Shown here: positions 30,860 through 39,937 of the stretch, in pieces
Numbering within the stretch: position 1 is the stretch's first letter
How the letters are laid out: the number at the start of each line of letters is the position of its first letter
Source: Calidithermus roseus
Lineage (GTDB): Bacteria > Deinococcota > Deinococci > Deinococcales > Thermaceae
Assembly: GCF_003574095.1 (NCBI RefSeq)
Contig: NZ_QWLA01000005.1
Coordinates: forward strand, 16,597 to 80,596
Direction of reading: 5' to 3'
DNA length: 64,000 nucleotides
The notes under the pieces: generated by a model
What the model was told of the DNA's origin: nothing
Seen by the model: the letters and a program-made list of their open reading frames with translations, nothing else
Database searches by the model: none
Program-made: the position numbers and the translations under genes

Positions 30860-30865
30860 ACCCCC

Positions 30866-31939
30866 ATGTTTCGCTACGGCATGCTGGTATTCATTCCGCT
30901 GGCCCTCGTGCTCGAGTTCACCCACGCCCCGGCGGTCTGGATCTTCCTGGTCTCGGCGCTGGCGCTGCTGCCCCTGGCGAGTTGGATGGGCCAGGCCACC
31001 GAGGAGCTGGCCGCTCGAGCCGGGAGCACGGTGGGGGGGCTGCTCAACGCCACCTTCGGCAACGCCGCCGAGCTGATCATCGCCGTCGTGGCCCTGCTGG
31101 CGGGCAAGCTTGAGGTTGTCAAGGCCAGCATCACCGGCTCCATCCTCTCCAACTTGCTGCTGGTGCTGGGGTTATCCATCTTCCTGGGGGGCCTGCGCTA
31201 CCTGCGCCAAAACTTCAATGCCCACGCCGCCGGGCTTTCCGCCTCGCTGCTGACCCTCACCCTCATCGCCTTCATGCTGCCCACCCTCTTCGATCTCGCC
31301 GAGCGCAACTTCTTCAAGGTGCTCGACCCCACCCTGCCCGACGAACTCTTCAGCCTCGCCACGGCGGGGGTGCTGATCCTGATCTACCTGGCCAACATCT
31401 ACTTCACCCTGCGCACCCACAAGGACCTCGTCAGCGGCCTCGACGAGGCTCACCCCGAGGAACACCCAGCCACCTGGAGCGTGCCGGTGGCCGTGGGCGT
31501 GCTGGCCGCGGCCACGGTAGGGGTGGCGGTGATGGCCGAGTTCCTGGTGGGAAGCCTCGAGGCGGCCACCGAGGTCCTGGGGCTGTCGGAGTTCTTCGTG
31601 GGCATCATCCTCATTCCCTTGGTGGGCAACGCCGCCGAGCACTTCGCGGCGGTGGTCTTCGCCATGAAAAACAAGATGGACCTGGCGGTGCAGATCGCGG
31701 TGGGTTCCTCCCTCCAGATCGCCTTGCTGGTGGCCCCCATCCTGGTGCTGGTGGGCTACTTCGCCGGGCGACCCATGGACTTGGTCTTCCACAACCCCCT
31801 CGAGCTCGCCGCCCTGGCCGCCAGCATCCTGGCGACCAACGCGGTGGTGCGCGACGGGGAGAGCAACTGGCTCGAGGGCTTCTTGCTGCTGGGTGTCTAT
31901 GCCCTGCTGGGCTTTGCCTTCTTCTTCACACCGCGCTAA
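30866..31939 (+). CDS. Calcium/proton exchanger, CaCA superfamily CAX type
   Basis: This 357-residue protein has about eleven transmembrane helices and both alpha repeats: GNAAELIIAVVALLAGKLEV with GSILSNLLLVLG in the first half, and GNAAEHFAAVVFAMKNKMDL with GSSLQIALLVAPILVL in the second. These Glu residues bind Ca2+. The acidic loop EEHPATW lies between halves. It exports Ca2+ in exchange for H+. Confidence 0.94.
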   Translation: MFRYGMLVFIPLALVLEFTHAPAVWIFLVSALALLPLASWMGQATEELAARAGSTVGGLLNATFGNAAELIIAVVALLAGKLEVVKASITGSILSNLLLVLGLSIFLGGLRYLRQNFNAHAAGLSASLLTLTLIAFMLPTLFDLAERNFFKVLDPTLPDELFSLATAGVLILIYLANIYFTLRTHKDLVSGLDEAHPEEHPATWSVPVAVGVLAAATVGVAVMAEFLVGSLEAATEVLGLSEFFVGIILIPLVGNAAEHFAAVVFAMKNKMDLAVQIAVGSSLQIALLVAPILVLVGYFAGRPMDLVFHNPLELAALAASILATNAVVRDGESNWLEGFLLLGVYALLGFAFFFTPR

Positions 31940-32075
31940 TGCGCCAGGAGACAATGAGTACGTCCGATCGGCTATTCGCCTGTCCACCGAGTGGTTGTTG
32001 AGTAAGCTCGCTGACATACTACTGAGGCTGAAGTGTTATGTTACAAACCTAAGCAGTACCTCGAGGAGGATGAGA

Positions 32076-32984
32076 GTGAAGAGTGTCTTCACGCTGTTGA
32101 TTGCTCTGGGGGTGGGCCTTGCGCTGGCCCAGAAGGGCCCCATTACCATCGGCTCCAAGATCGACACCGAGGGAGAGGTGCTCTGTCAGATGGTCAAGCT
32201 GCGGCTCGAGGCTGCCGGGTTCAGGGTCAACGACCGCTGCCGTACCGGCACCACCAACATCGTGCGCAGGGCCCTCACCTCGGGCGAAATCGACCTCTAC
32301 CCTGAGTACACCGGCACCGCCCTGACGCAGTTCTTCCCCGAAGCCCAGATCGACGCGGCCCTTACCCGCGACGCCAAGAGGGGCTTCGACAAGGTCAAGG
32401 AACTCGACGCAAGGAATGGCGTCGTCTGGCTCAACCCGGCCCCGGCCAACAACACCTGGGCCATCGCCGTGCCTAAGGCCCTGGCCGAGAAGGAAGGCCT
32501 CAAGACCATGGCCGACTTCGCCCGCTACGTCAACGCCGGCAAGCCGGTCAAGCTCGCGGCCAGCCAGGAGTTTGCCGAGCGCGACGACGCGCTCAAGGCC
32601 TTCGAGCGGGTTTATGGCTTCAAGCTCAAACCCGAGCAGATCCTCATCCTGCCCGGCGGCGATACCACCCTCACCGAGACGGCTGCGGCACGGGGCACCA
32701 ACAACGTCAACGCGGCCATGGCCTACGGCACCGACGGGGCCATCGCCACGCTGGGCCTGGTGGCCCTCACCGACCCCCAGGGTGCGGTCGCGGTCTACCA
32801 GCCGGCCATCACCGTGCGCAAGGCGGTCTTCGACAAGTACCCTGAACTCGCTACCCTCATCAACCCCCTCTTCGCCACCCTCACCGAGGAGGTGCTCTCC
32901 GACCTCAACGGCCAGGTGGCCTTGGGCAAGAAGGCTGCTGACGTGGCCGCCGAGTATCTCAAGAAAAAGGGCCTGATCAAGTAG
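32076..32984 (+). CDS. Quaternary-amine (glycine betaine/choline-type) ABC substrate-binding protein
   Basis: This 302-residue exported binding protein has signal peptide VKSVFTLLIALGVGLALA. The OpuAC/OsmF-type blocks are GSKIDTEGEVLCQMVKLRL, TGTTNIVRRALTSGEIDLYPEYTGT and AAMAYGTDGAIATLGLVAL. The GTG at 32076 is chosen because GAGGAGG at 32063-32069 gives a 6-nt spacing; the ATG at 32070 would touch that site. It opens a four-gene importer operon ending at 36006. Confidence 0.9.
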   Translation: MKSVFTLLIALGVGLALAQKGPITIGSKIDTEGEVLCQMVKLRLEAAGFRVNDRCRTGTTNIVRRALTSGEIDLYPEYTGTALTQFFPEAQIDAALTRDAKRGFDKVKELDARNGVVWLNPAPANNTWAIAVPKALAEKEGLKTMADFARYVNAGKPVKLAASQEFAERDDALKAFERVYGFKLKPEQILILPGGDTTLTETAAARGTNNVNAAMAYGTDGAIATLGLVALTDPQGAVAVYQPAITVRKAVFDKYPELATLINPLFATLTEEVLSDLNGQVALGKKAADVAAEYLKKKGLIK

Positions 32985-32993
32985 GGGCGCTGT

Positions 32994-34298
32994 GTGCTGC
33001 GTCTGCGTGAGCTCAATCCGGTAGCCCTGCTGGCTGCCGGGGTGGGCTTGCTTTCTCTGGCGCTGCCCTGGATCACCCTCAAGCCCAACCGATTGCTCGA
33101 GGGAACCGGGGTGGGGGTGTGGGGCCTCGAGCCCGGCCTCGCCGCGGCCCTGGCCGCAGGCTGGCTGGCGCTGCCCTGGCTGCGCCGTGCGGCCTACCCG
33201 CTGCTGTTGGGCCTGCTCACGCTGGGCTGGGCTGTGCTGGCTGGGGCGGTGGCTGGGGACTTGCTCGAGGGGGAGTCCGAGGTGGCGCGGGCCAGCCTGG
33301 CTGCGGGCTTCTGGCTGACCTTGCTGGCGCTGTATTCGGCCTCGGTGGGCGCACCCCCTCAGGCCCGGCGCTGGATTCCCCTGACCCTTCCCCTGGCGCT
33401 TCTGGTGGCCTTGCTGACGGGAAGCTTCCGGCCCCTGGCCCCGGTGGTCGAGGGGGCGGCCTATGGGGAGCAGTTCGGCCTCGAGGCCTGGCGACATCTG
33501 GCAATGGCCTCGAGCGCGGTGGTGCAGGCCCTGCTGGTGGGTATTCCCCTCGGCGTCCTGGCCGCCCGCAGCGCCCGCTTTGGCTGGGTGCTGAGCCTGA
33601 GCGGTTTCTTGCAGACCATTCCCTCGCTGGCCCTTTTCGGCTTGCTGCTGCCCATCCTGGCCCAACTCGGGCAGGAGGTGAGCCTCGGGCTGGCCCTGGG
33701 GGTGATCGCGGCGGGGCTGTTCCTCAGCCGGCTGTTGTGGGCTACCAGCCCCTCGCTGGGGCTGGTGGTGGCCTTCCCGGTGGGATTGCTGGCCTTGGTG
33801 CTGGGCGGAACCCTGCTGTTCAACCTGGTGGGGCCTGAACCCCTGCGGCTGGAGCTATCCCAGCCCCTGGCTGCCGCCGGGGTGCGGGGTATCGGGGCGG
33901 CCCCGGCGGTGCTGGCCCTCAGCCTCTATGCCCTGCTGCCGGTGGTGATCAGCACCTACACCGGCCTGCGGGCGGTCCCCGAAGCCGCGCGGGATGCGGG
34001 CTGGGGCATGGGCATGAGCAGCCGCCAGCTTTTCTGGCGGGTGGAGTTGCCCCTGGCCTCGCCGCTGATCCTCGAGGGCATCCGGGGAGCACTGGTGCTC
34101 ACCATCGGCATCACCACGGTGGCTGCGCTGATCGGGGCGCGGGGGCTGGGCTATTTCATCCTGCAAGGCGTGCAGAGCGGAGCCAGCGACATGGTGCTGG
34201 TGGGTGCGCTGCCGGTAATCGCCCTGGCGCTGCTGGCGGATGGGCTTTTGCGGGGCATTGGGCTGGCGCTACGCCGTCGTCTGGGGCTTTTGGCATGA
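32994..34298 (+). CDS. ABC permease, OpuCB/OpuCD-like with extra N-terminal helices
   Basis: This 434-residue protein carries about five extra N-terminal transmembrane helices (residues 1-145). The canonical permease domain follows, with the EAA loop VPEAARDAGWGMGMSSRQLFWRVELP near residue 330. It forms the channel of the importer. The ATPase start overlaps its stop by 4 bp. Confidence 0.9.
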   Translation: MLRLRELNPVALLAAGVGLLSLALPWITLKPNRLLEGTGVGVWGLEPGLAAALAAGWLALPWLRRAAYPLLLGLLTLGWAVLAGAVAGDLLEGESEVARASLAAGFWLTLLALYSASVGAPPQARRWIPLTLPLALLVALLTGSFRPLAPVVEGAAYGEQFGLEAWRHLAMASSAVVQALLVGIPLGVLAARSARFGWVLSLSGFLQTIPSLALFGLLLPILAQLGQEVSLGLALGVIAAGLFLSRLLWATSPSLGLVVAFPVGLLALVLGGTLLFNLVGPEPLRLELSQPLAAAGVRGIGAAPAVLALSLYALLPVVISTYTGLRAVPEAARDAGWGMGMSSRQLFWRVELPLASPLILEGIRGALVLTIGITTVAALIGARGLGYFILQGVQSGASDMVLVGALPVIALALLADGLLRGIGLALRRRLGLLA

Positions 34299-35233
34299 TT
34301 CGCTTCGAGAATGTCGTCAAGCGCTACGGGGACTTCGAGGCCCTCAGGGGGGTGAGCCTCGAGGTCGCCCAGGGTCAGGTAGTGGTTTTGCTGGGGCCAT
34401 CGGGCTGCGGCAAGACCACCCTGCTGCGCACGGTCAATCGTTTGGTCGAGCCCAGCGAGGGAACGGTCTACCTGGGTGGGGAGGACGTGCGGCGGCTGAA
34501 GCCCGAGGAACTGCGCCGGGGGATCGGCTACGTGATCCAGAGCATCGGGCTCTTCCCCCACATGAGCGTGCTGGAAAACGTGCTGGTGGTGCCGCGCCTG
34601 CTGGGCTGGGAGCGCTCGCGGCGCGAGGCGCGCGCCCGCGAGATGCTGAGGCTGGTGGGTCTGGAACCGGCGGTCTTCGCCAGCCGCTACCCCCGCGAAC
34701 TCTCCGGCGGGCAGGCCCAGCGGGTGGGCCTGGCGCGGGCCTTGGCAGCAGATCCGGCGGTGCTGCTGATGGACGAGCCCTTCGGCGCGGTGGACCCGCC
34801 CACCCGCGAACGCCTGCAAGACGAGTTCCTCAGGCTCCAGGCCGACCTCAAGAAGACCGTGCTGTTCGTGACGCACGACCTCGAGGAGGCGGTCAAGCTC
34901 GCCGACCGGATCTGTCTGATGAACCACGGCAAAGTCGAGCAGTACGACGAGCCCGAGACCCTGCTGCGCGACCCCAAGACCCCCTTCGTGCGGGAGTTCA
35001 TCGGTCCCTCGCGCACCCTGCTGCGGCTTTCGCGCATCCCCCTCAAGGGGCTGATCGAACCCCTCAACGGCAAGGTTCCGGCGGCTTCGGTTCCACTGAG
35101 CGCCATGGCCCGCGAAGCCTTCTCGGTGCTGCTGGCCCAGGGAGCCCGCAGCGTTGCCGTGACCGATGAGCAGGGCAGAGCGGTGGGGCAGGTGCGGCTG
35201 GAGACCCTGCTGCGGGTGGCCTCGGAGGACTGA
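34295..35233 (+). CDS. ABC ATPase of the quaternary-amine importer
   Basis: This 312-residue ATPase has Walker A GPSGCGKTT, Q-loop YVIQSIGLFPHMSVLENV, signature ELSGGQAQRVGLARAL and Walker B VLLMDEPFGAVD. The C-terminal 70 residues resemble a single CBS-like regulatory segment (EAFSVLLAQGARSVAVTDEQ). In OpuA-type ATPases CBS domains sense ionic strength. It is coupled to the genes on both sides. Confidence 0.92.
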   Translation: MIRFENVVKRYGDFEALRGVSLEVAQGQVVVLLGPSGCGKTTLLRTVNRLVEPSEGTVYLGGEDVRRLKPEELRRGIGYVIQSIGLFPHMSVLENVLVVPRLLGWERSRREARAREMLRLVGLEPAVFASRYPRELSGGQAQRVGLARALAADPAVLLMDEPFGAVDPPTRERLQDEFLRLQADLKKTVLFVTHDLEEAVKLADRICLMNHGKVEQYDEPETLLRDPKTPFVREFIGPSRTLLRLSRIPLKGLIEPLNGKVPAASVPLSAMAREAFSVLLAQGARSVAVTDEQGRAVGQVRLETLLRVASED

Positions 35234-35235
35234 GC

Positions 35236-36006
35236 ATGCTCGAGGCCCGCTCCCTGAAGCGAAGCGCCGCGATCGCCCCCCTGGTCGCCCCGGTGGTGGC
35301 CTGGGGGTTGTTGATGGGGTTGTTCGCTTACCAGGACCTCTGGAAACGAACCCTGGCTGCGCTGTTCCCCAACCAGACTCCGCTCTTTGAGCGCCAGACC
35401 CTACTCAACTTGGCGCTGGAGCACCTCGCCATCACCGCCACCGCCGGGCTCTTCGTGCTGCTGGTGGGATTGCCGCTGGCGATCTGGGTCGCCCGGCCCT
35501 CGGGGGCGGCGTTTCGGCCCCTGGTCGAGAACCTGGTGGCCGTGGGCCAGACCTTTCCCCCGGTGGCGGTGCTCTCCTTGGCCCTGCCCTTCGTAGGCTT
35601 CGGCTCGAACGGAGCGATTTTGGCCCTGTTGCTCTACGGGCTGTTGCCGGTGGTGCGCAACACCCTCGAGGGGCTTGCTGCCGTGCCGCCGGACGTGCTC
35701 GAGGCGGCCAGCGGCATGGGTTATTCCCCTCTCCAACGCCTTTGGCGGGTTGAAATCCCCCTGGCCCTCCCGGTCATCCTCTCCGGCATACGGACCAGCG
35801 CGGTGCTCATCCTGGCCACGGCCACGCTAGCCCCGCTGATCGGCGGGGGAGGTCTGGGAGTACCGATTGTGGCGGGGCTGGCGGTCAACAACCAGGCTTT
35901 CGTGAGTGAGGGGGCGATCGCGGTGGCCTTGCTGGCCGTCCTCCTGGACTGGACCTTCGCCCGGCTGGAAGCCGTACTCACGCCCTGGCGGGCTATAAGG
36001 GCCTGA
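35236..36006 (+). CDS. ABC permease of the quaternary-amine importer
   Basis: This 256-residue permease has six or so transmembrane helices and the EAA loop VPPDVLEAASGMGYSPLQRLWRVEIP near residue 160. It starts 2 bp after the ATPase stop and completes the binding protein-permease-ATPase-permease order typical of OpuC-like systems. Confidence 0.92.
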   Translation: MLEARSLKRSAAIAPLVAPVVAWGLLMGLFAYQDLWKRTLAALFPNQTPLFERQTLLNLALEHLAITATAGLFVLLVGLPLAIWVARPSGAAFRPLVENLVAVGQTFPPVAVLSLALPFVGFGSNGAILALLLYGLLPVVRNTLEGLAAVPPDVLEAASGMGYSPLQRLWRVEIPLALPVILSGIRTSAVLILATATLAPLIGGGGLGVPIVAGLAVNNQAFVSEGAIAVALLAVLLDWTFARLEAVLTPWRAIRA

Positions 36007-36023
36007 CGACTGATGCTTGTCCC

Positions 36024-36252
36024 CTAGCTGCTCGATATCTGCTGAGCACTGCCTATGACGATGAGGCTCAGGGCGAGCAGGAAAAAGAGATCGGTCATCC
36101 TGAAGTCCAAGCTTCCGGGGATCAGCACGAAAGCCCCCCGCGACAGCCCTATCGACACCCGGCTGGAGTTGAGGATTTGCAGGCTGCGGCCAATGCGGCC
36201 TCCGGTCAGGATCAGCGCGTTCGATGAACAGGGTAGCCAGAAACAGGTTCAT
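36024..36252 (-). pseudogene. Small two-helix membrane protein with a frameshift
   Basis: On the minus strand ATG at 36252 starts MNLFLATLFI, then a one-base shift near 36218-36222 leads into NALILTGGRIGRSLQILNSS, then VSIGLSRGAFVLIPGSLDFR, then TDLFFLLALSLIVIG, and a TAG at 36024. Both halves look coding (two hydrophobic helices), and neither frame alone gives a full protein. Coding-like sequence also extends upstream (PYPLRFVSDQQILFLF). It lies between convergent genes, so it is a remnant or a mis-sequenced small gene. Confidence 0.5.
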
Positions 36253-36307
36253 GAAAAGGAACAGGATTTGCTGGTCGGAGACGAAGCGCAGGGGGTATGG
36301 GTTGAGG

Positions 36308-39244
36308 TTAAATTGCAGCCACCGCGAAGGGGTGAGCTATCAGTTTATTGGCTTCCTTAACCTTTTCCTCGCTGCTGATCACCGCCAGCGCGGCCTCGCC
36401 CGAGAGGTACTGCTGGGCTACCCGGCGCAAATCCTCCGGCCTCACCTGCAGCAGCCGCTCCTTGTACTGCTGTTTCTTTTCCGGCGTGTACCCGGCTAGG
36501 TCGTCGAAAAAGCGGGTGCGGCCTTTGGAATCGGGAGAGAGCAGGGGGTCTACGTCGCCCGCCGCGCGCAGGATGGCCTCCTTGACCTTCTGGGCCTCGA
36601 TGTCTTGGGCCAGGAAGTCGTGGATTCCCGCGAAGACCTCGAAGGTGCGCACGATGTGAGGGTCGCGGTAGGAGAGCAGGCCGAACAGGCCGCTCTCGGG
36701 GTTGAAGACTGCGAAGCCCCCGTAAGCCCCGCCCTTCTCCCGGATTTCCCTGTGCAAGTACTCCGAGCGCAGCAGGTTGGCCAGGGCCTGCAGCGCGGGC
36801 GCGTCGGGGTGAGTGTAGGGCACGGTCTGGAAGAGCTTGGCGTCGTAGGCCACGGCTACGGCGGTGGTGCGGGCTTGGGGGGACAGGTTGCGGCCCGGCA
36901 GGCTGCGCTCGCTTTTCGCTGGCTCTTCCGCTCCGTCAGGCAAGGCCGCCAGAAGTTCCTCCAGCCGCCCCTCGAGCTCCTCCAGCACCGGCTCCTCTGC
37001 CGTCACGCACACCCGCAGCCCACCGCGCCGGAACAGTTGCTGGCGAATGGCCTCGAGGTCGTCGAGCAGGCGCTCCAGGCCGGCTTCGTCGAGGGTGGCC
37101 AGGTGCTTGAGGGTGGCGAGCTGGGAGAGGCCCTCCAGCCGCTCGCGCAGCGCCGCCACCCCGCCGAACTGCTGCGCGGCGAGCCGCATGGCGTAGGCGT
37201 GCCCCGCCTGCACGATCTGGGCCTCGTAGCTGGCCTTGAGCTGGCCCAGCAGGTTCTTAAGGTGGGCCCTGTCCCACCTGAGCTCGCTGAGCAGGTCGTG
37301 CAGGATGGCGAAGAACTCGGCGTGATTGCGGTAGAGGGCCTTGCCGGAGAGGCCGAAGGACTGGCGGAAGGCGTTGTAGTCCTCCGGCAGCGAACGCAGC
37401 GAGGCCCCGGCGCTCAGGCCCCCGGTGTGGGCTTCGATGCGGGCGGCCATCTCGAGGTAATCGCTCCTCCCTCCACCCATGCGCGTCAGGGCGAAGGCGA
37501 AGAGCGGCAGCAGGTCGAGGTGAGCATCGCTCAGCCCGGAGAGGTCGAAGCTCAAATCCAGGTAGCTGATGCCGTTGGTGGGTTGGGGGAAAAGGCCCAC
37601 GGTCGCTCCCTGCACGATCTTGAGCGTGTGGGGCACGTCCTCGAGGCTCATGGGGATGTCGGAGAGCTCGAGCGTCGGCAGCACCGAGCGGTCCTCTTTG
37701 GCCTCCTGCCGCAGCTTGAGGGTCCTGGCCTCCTCGACGATCCGCCGCACCTCGGCCTCGCTTAGCGTGGCCCGGACGCGCTCCAGCTTCTCCCGTTCCT
37801 CGCGCTCCTGCCGCTCGGTGAGGGACTGGTCGGGCTTGAGCACGATGGTTGCTCGGTGGGGGTTGTCGAGGAAGTGCTTGCGGATGAGGTTTTCGAAGAA
37901 AGGCCCCCTGGCGCGCTCGGCCTGCAGGCGCTCGAGGGCCGCGTCGAACTGGAGGGCCAGGTAAGGGTCGCCCCCGTGGAGATAGGGCCCCGCCATCTGG
38001 AAAAAGACCTTGAGCGCGTAGGGGAAGCCCTGGTTGGAGACCTCGCGCGACTCCAGCTCCATGCGATGAATGGCCGCGTCCACCATGCTCTGGTCCACGC
38101 CGCCCTGCACCAGACCGCGCAGCGTATCCAGGATCAGGTCCTCGATGGCCTCGGCGTCCTCGGGGTTGACCCCCTTGAGCCCGGCGGCGAAAACCGCCTC
38201 GCGGAAGACGGTGTTGAAGCCGGTGCTATCGGCCAGGGCCTCGCCGAGCTTGCTCTCCAGCAGCGCCTTGCGCAGGGGCGAGGCAGCGTTGGCCAGCAGC
38301 ACCCGTTGCAGTACCGAAAGCCCCAGCACCTCCACCACGTCCCCCACGAAGGTAGTGAGCCAGGCTACCAGCACCTGCGACTTCTTGTGGGGGTTCTCGC
38401 TGGGGGCCAGGGGGTAGGTGGCCTCGTGCCGCCGGGGCGCACTGAAGCGCACCTGGTCGAGGATGGCGGTGCCAGGGTCAATGGGGCTGAAGCGCGAGAG
38501 GGCGTAGCGCTCGATGTAGCCCAGCGTCTTTTCCAGCGGCAGATTGCCGTAGGTGTAGAAGTAGGCGTTGGAGGGGTGGTAGTGCCGCGCGTGGAAGGCC
38601 TTGAGCGCTTCCCAGGTTAGCTCGGGGATGTGGCGGGGGTCGCCGCCGGAGTTGTGGGCGTAGGTGAGGCCGGGGAAGATGGCCTGGCCCAGGCTGCGGA
38701 ACATGACGTTGGTCGGCGTCGACATCGCGCCTTTCATCTCGTTGAAGACCACCCCGCTGTACTGCAAGGGCGAGGCCGGGTTCTCCGGCTCGGCAAAGCG
38801 GTAGTGCCAGCCCTCCTGACGAAAGGCCTCGTAGTCGATGCGGGGGAAGAAGCAGGCGTCGAGATAGACCTCGAGCAGGTTGTAGTAATCCTTCTCGACC
38901 CGTGTGGAGAAGGGGTAGCTGGTGCGGTCGGGGAAGGTGAGCGCGTTCATGAAGGTGGCGAGCGAACGCGGGATCATGCTGAAGAAAGGGTCGCGCACCG
39001 GGAAGCGCTCCGAACCCGCCAGCACGATGTGCTCGAGGATATGGGCGATGCCGGTGGAGTCTTCGGGCACGGTGGGGAAACTGACGCAGAAGGCGTTGTT
39101 GTCGTCGGGAGTGGCGATGTGGATGTGCTGGGCCCCGGTGGGTTCGTGCTCCAAGCGGATGTACTGGCCCTGGAGGTGGGGGAGGGGTTTGACCTCCAGA
39201 ACCCGGTAATTGCCGATCTTCTGGCTTGCTTCCAGTGTGATCAT
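36308..39244 (-). CDS. M16C metallopeptidase, presequence-protease (PreP/Cym1) type
   Basis: This 978-residue zinc peptidase has the inverted zinc motif HILEH (His68, Glu71, His72) in TGIAHILEHIVLAG, followed by the M16C block RDPFFSMIPRSLATFMNALT. Four M16 half-domains fit the length, as in PreP and Cym1, which degrade free signal and targeting peptides inside a closed chamber. It is cytoplasmic because no signal peptide is seen. It lies downstream of rplS, beyond a terminator. Confidence 0.92.
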   Translation of the reverse strand: MITLEASQKIGNYRVLEVKPLPHLQGQYIRLEHEPTGAQHIHIATPDDNNAFCVSFPTVPEDSTGIAHILEHIVLAGSERFPVRDPFFSMIPRSLATFMNALTFPDRTSYPFSTRVEKDYYNLLEVYLDACFFPRIDYEAFRQEGWHYRFAEPENPASPLQYSGVVFNEMKGAMSTPTNVMFRSLGQAIFPGLTYAHNSGGDPRHIPELTWEALKAFHARHYHPSNAYFYTYGNLPLEKTLGYIERYALSRFSPIDPGTAILDQVRFSAPRRHEATYPLAPSENPHKKSQVLVAWLTTFVGDVVEVLGLSVLQRVLLANAASPLRKALLESKLGEALADSTGFNTVFREAVFAAGLKGVNPEDAEAIEDLILDTLRGLVQGGVDQSMVDAAIHRMELESREVSNQGFPYALKVFFQMAGPYLHGGDPYLALQFDAALERLQAERARGPFFENLIRKHFLDNPHRATIVLKPDQSLTERQEREEREKLERVRATLSEAEVRRIVEEARTLKLRQEAKEDRSVLPTLELSDIPMSLEDVPHTLKIVQGATVGLFPQPTNGISYLDLSFDLSGLSDAHLDLLPLFAFALTRMGGGRSDYLEMAARIEAHTGGLSAGASLRSLPEDYNAFRQSFGLSGKALYRNHAEFFAILHDLLSELRWDRAHLKNLLGQLKASYEAQIVQAGHAYAMRLAAQQFGGVAALRERLEGLSQLATLKHLATLDEAGLERLLDDLEAIRQQLFRRGGLRVCVTAEEPVLEELEGRLEELLAALPDGAEEPAKSERSLPGRNLSPQARTTAVAVAYDAKLFQTVPYTHPDAPALQALANLLRSEYLHREIREKGGAYGGFAVFNPESGLFGLLSYRDPHIVRTFEVFAGIHDFLAQDIEAQKVKEAILRAAGDVDPLLSPDSKGRTRFFDDLAGYTPEKKQQYKERLLQVRPEDLRRVAQQYLSGEAALAVISSEEKVKEANKLIAHPFAVAAI

Positions 39245-39283
39245 GCCGTCAAGCCTAAGCGATTTGGGCTCGAGGAAAAAGGG

Positions 39284-39323
39284 AGCAAAACAGCAATGCC
39301 CCGGCTATGGGCCGGAGCATTGC
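39284..39323 (-). terminator. Rho-independent terminator after rplS
   Basis: Read on the minus strand, GCAATGCTCCGGC pairs with GCCGGGGCATTGC (one mismatch, 5-nt loop). TGTTTTGC follows. It closes the rplS transcript before the M16C gene. Confidence 0.85.
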
Positions 39324-39339
39324 CGGTGGGAAGCTTAGC

Positions 39340-39756
39340 TTACTCGCCTTCGGCAGGGGCTTCGGCGGCGGGGGCAGGGGCCTCTTCAACTTTGCCACCC
39401 AGGCGGGCGCGGTCGGTCTTGATGCGTGCAGCCTTGCCGCGCAGGTCGCGCAGGTAGTAGAGCTTGGCCCGGCGCACCTTGCCGTAGCCGGTGACCTGAA
39501 CGGAGTCGATGAGGGGAGAGTTGAAGGGGAAGACCCGCTCCACGCCCTCGCCGAAGGAGATCTTGCGCACGGTGAAGGAGGAGTTGAAGCCGTTGCGCTT
39601 GATCTTGATCACTACGCCTTCATAAGCCTGAATGCGGGTGCGGTTGCCTTCGCGCACCTTGTAGTTGACCCTCACGGTGTCTCCGGGGCGGAAGGCGGGG
39701 ATGTCGGTGCGGGTGTACTGCTTTTCGACGACTTTGAGAAGGGCACCACGGTTCAT
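39340..39756 (-). CDS. rplS: Large-subunit ribosomal protein L19
   Basis: This 138-residue protein sits at the 30S-50S interface. The core block [20 protein letters not shown], then [20 protein letters not shown] and the C-terminal [23 protein letters not shown] are canonical. A low-complexity AP/E-rich tail ([15 protein letters not shown]) extends beyond the usual end. It lies downstream of trmD as in many genomes. Confidence 0.97.
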   Translation of the reverse strand: MNRGALLKVVEKQYTRTDIPAFRPGDTVRVNYKVREGNRTRIQAYEGVVIKIKRNGFNSSFTVRKISFGEGVERVFPFNSPLIDSVQVTGYGKVRRAKLYYLRDLRGKAARIKTDRARLGGKVEEAPAPAAEAPAEGE

Positions 39757-39912
39757 GGTCTGCTCCTAATTCCCAGCGGAACCTTTGCTTGCGTCGCAAG
39801 GGCGACGGGTTCTTGGGTTTGTGGGCCTCGAGCGTGCCACGCAGGGCGCGACACTCGGCACAGCGGCTTGAAAGTATAGCAGCAGCGAACGGGAGGAGTC
39901 AAACGGAAGGTG

Positions 39913-39933
39913 TGACCCTGACCCTGACCCTGG
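39913..39933. repeat. Three-copy ACCCTG microrepeat
   Basis: ACCCTG is repeated three times in tandem in the spacer between rplS and trmD. No function is evident. Confidence 0.6.
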
Positions 39934-39937
39934 ACCC

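Noticed and set aside
30838..31113. 91-codon frame starting before the Ca2+/H+ exchanger
   Set aside because: It lies within the exchanger gene in another frame and lacks any signal of its own.
32049..33665. 538-codon minus-strand frame across the binding protein and permease genes
   Set aside because: It covers two different plus-strand genes in one frame, which a real gene would not do by chance of this kind; translation is low complexity.
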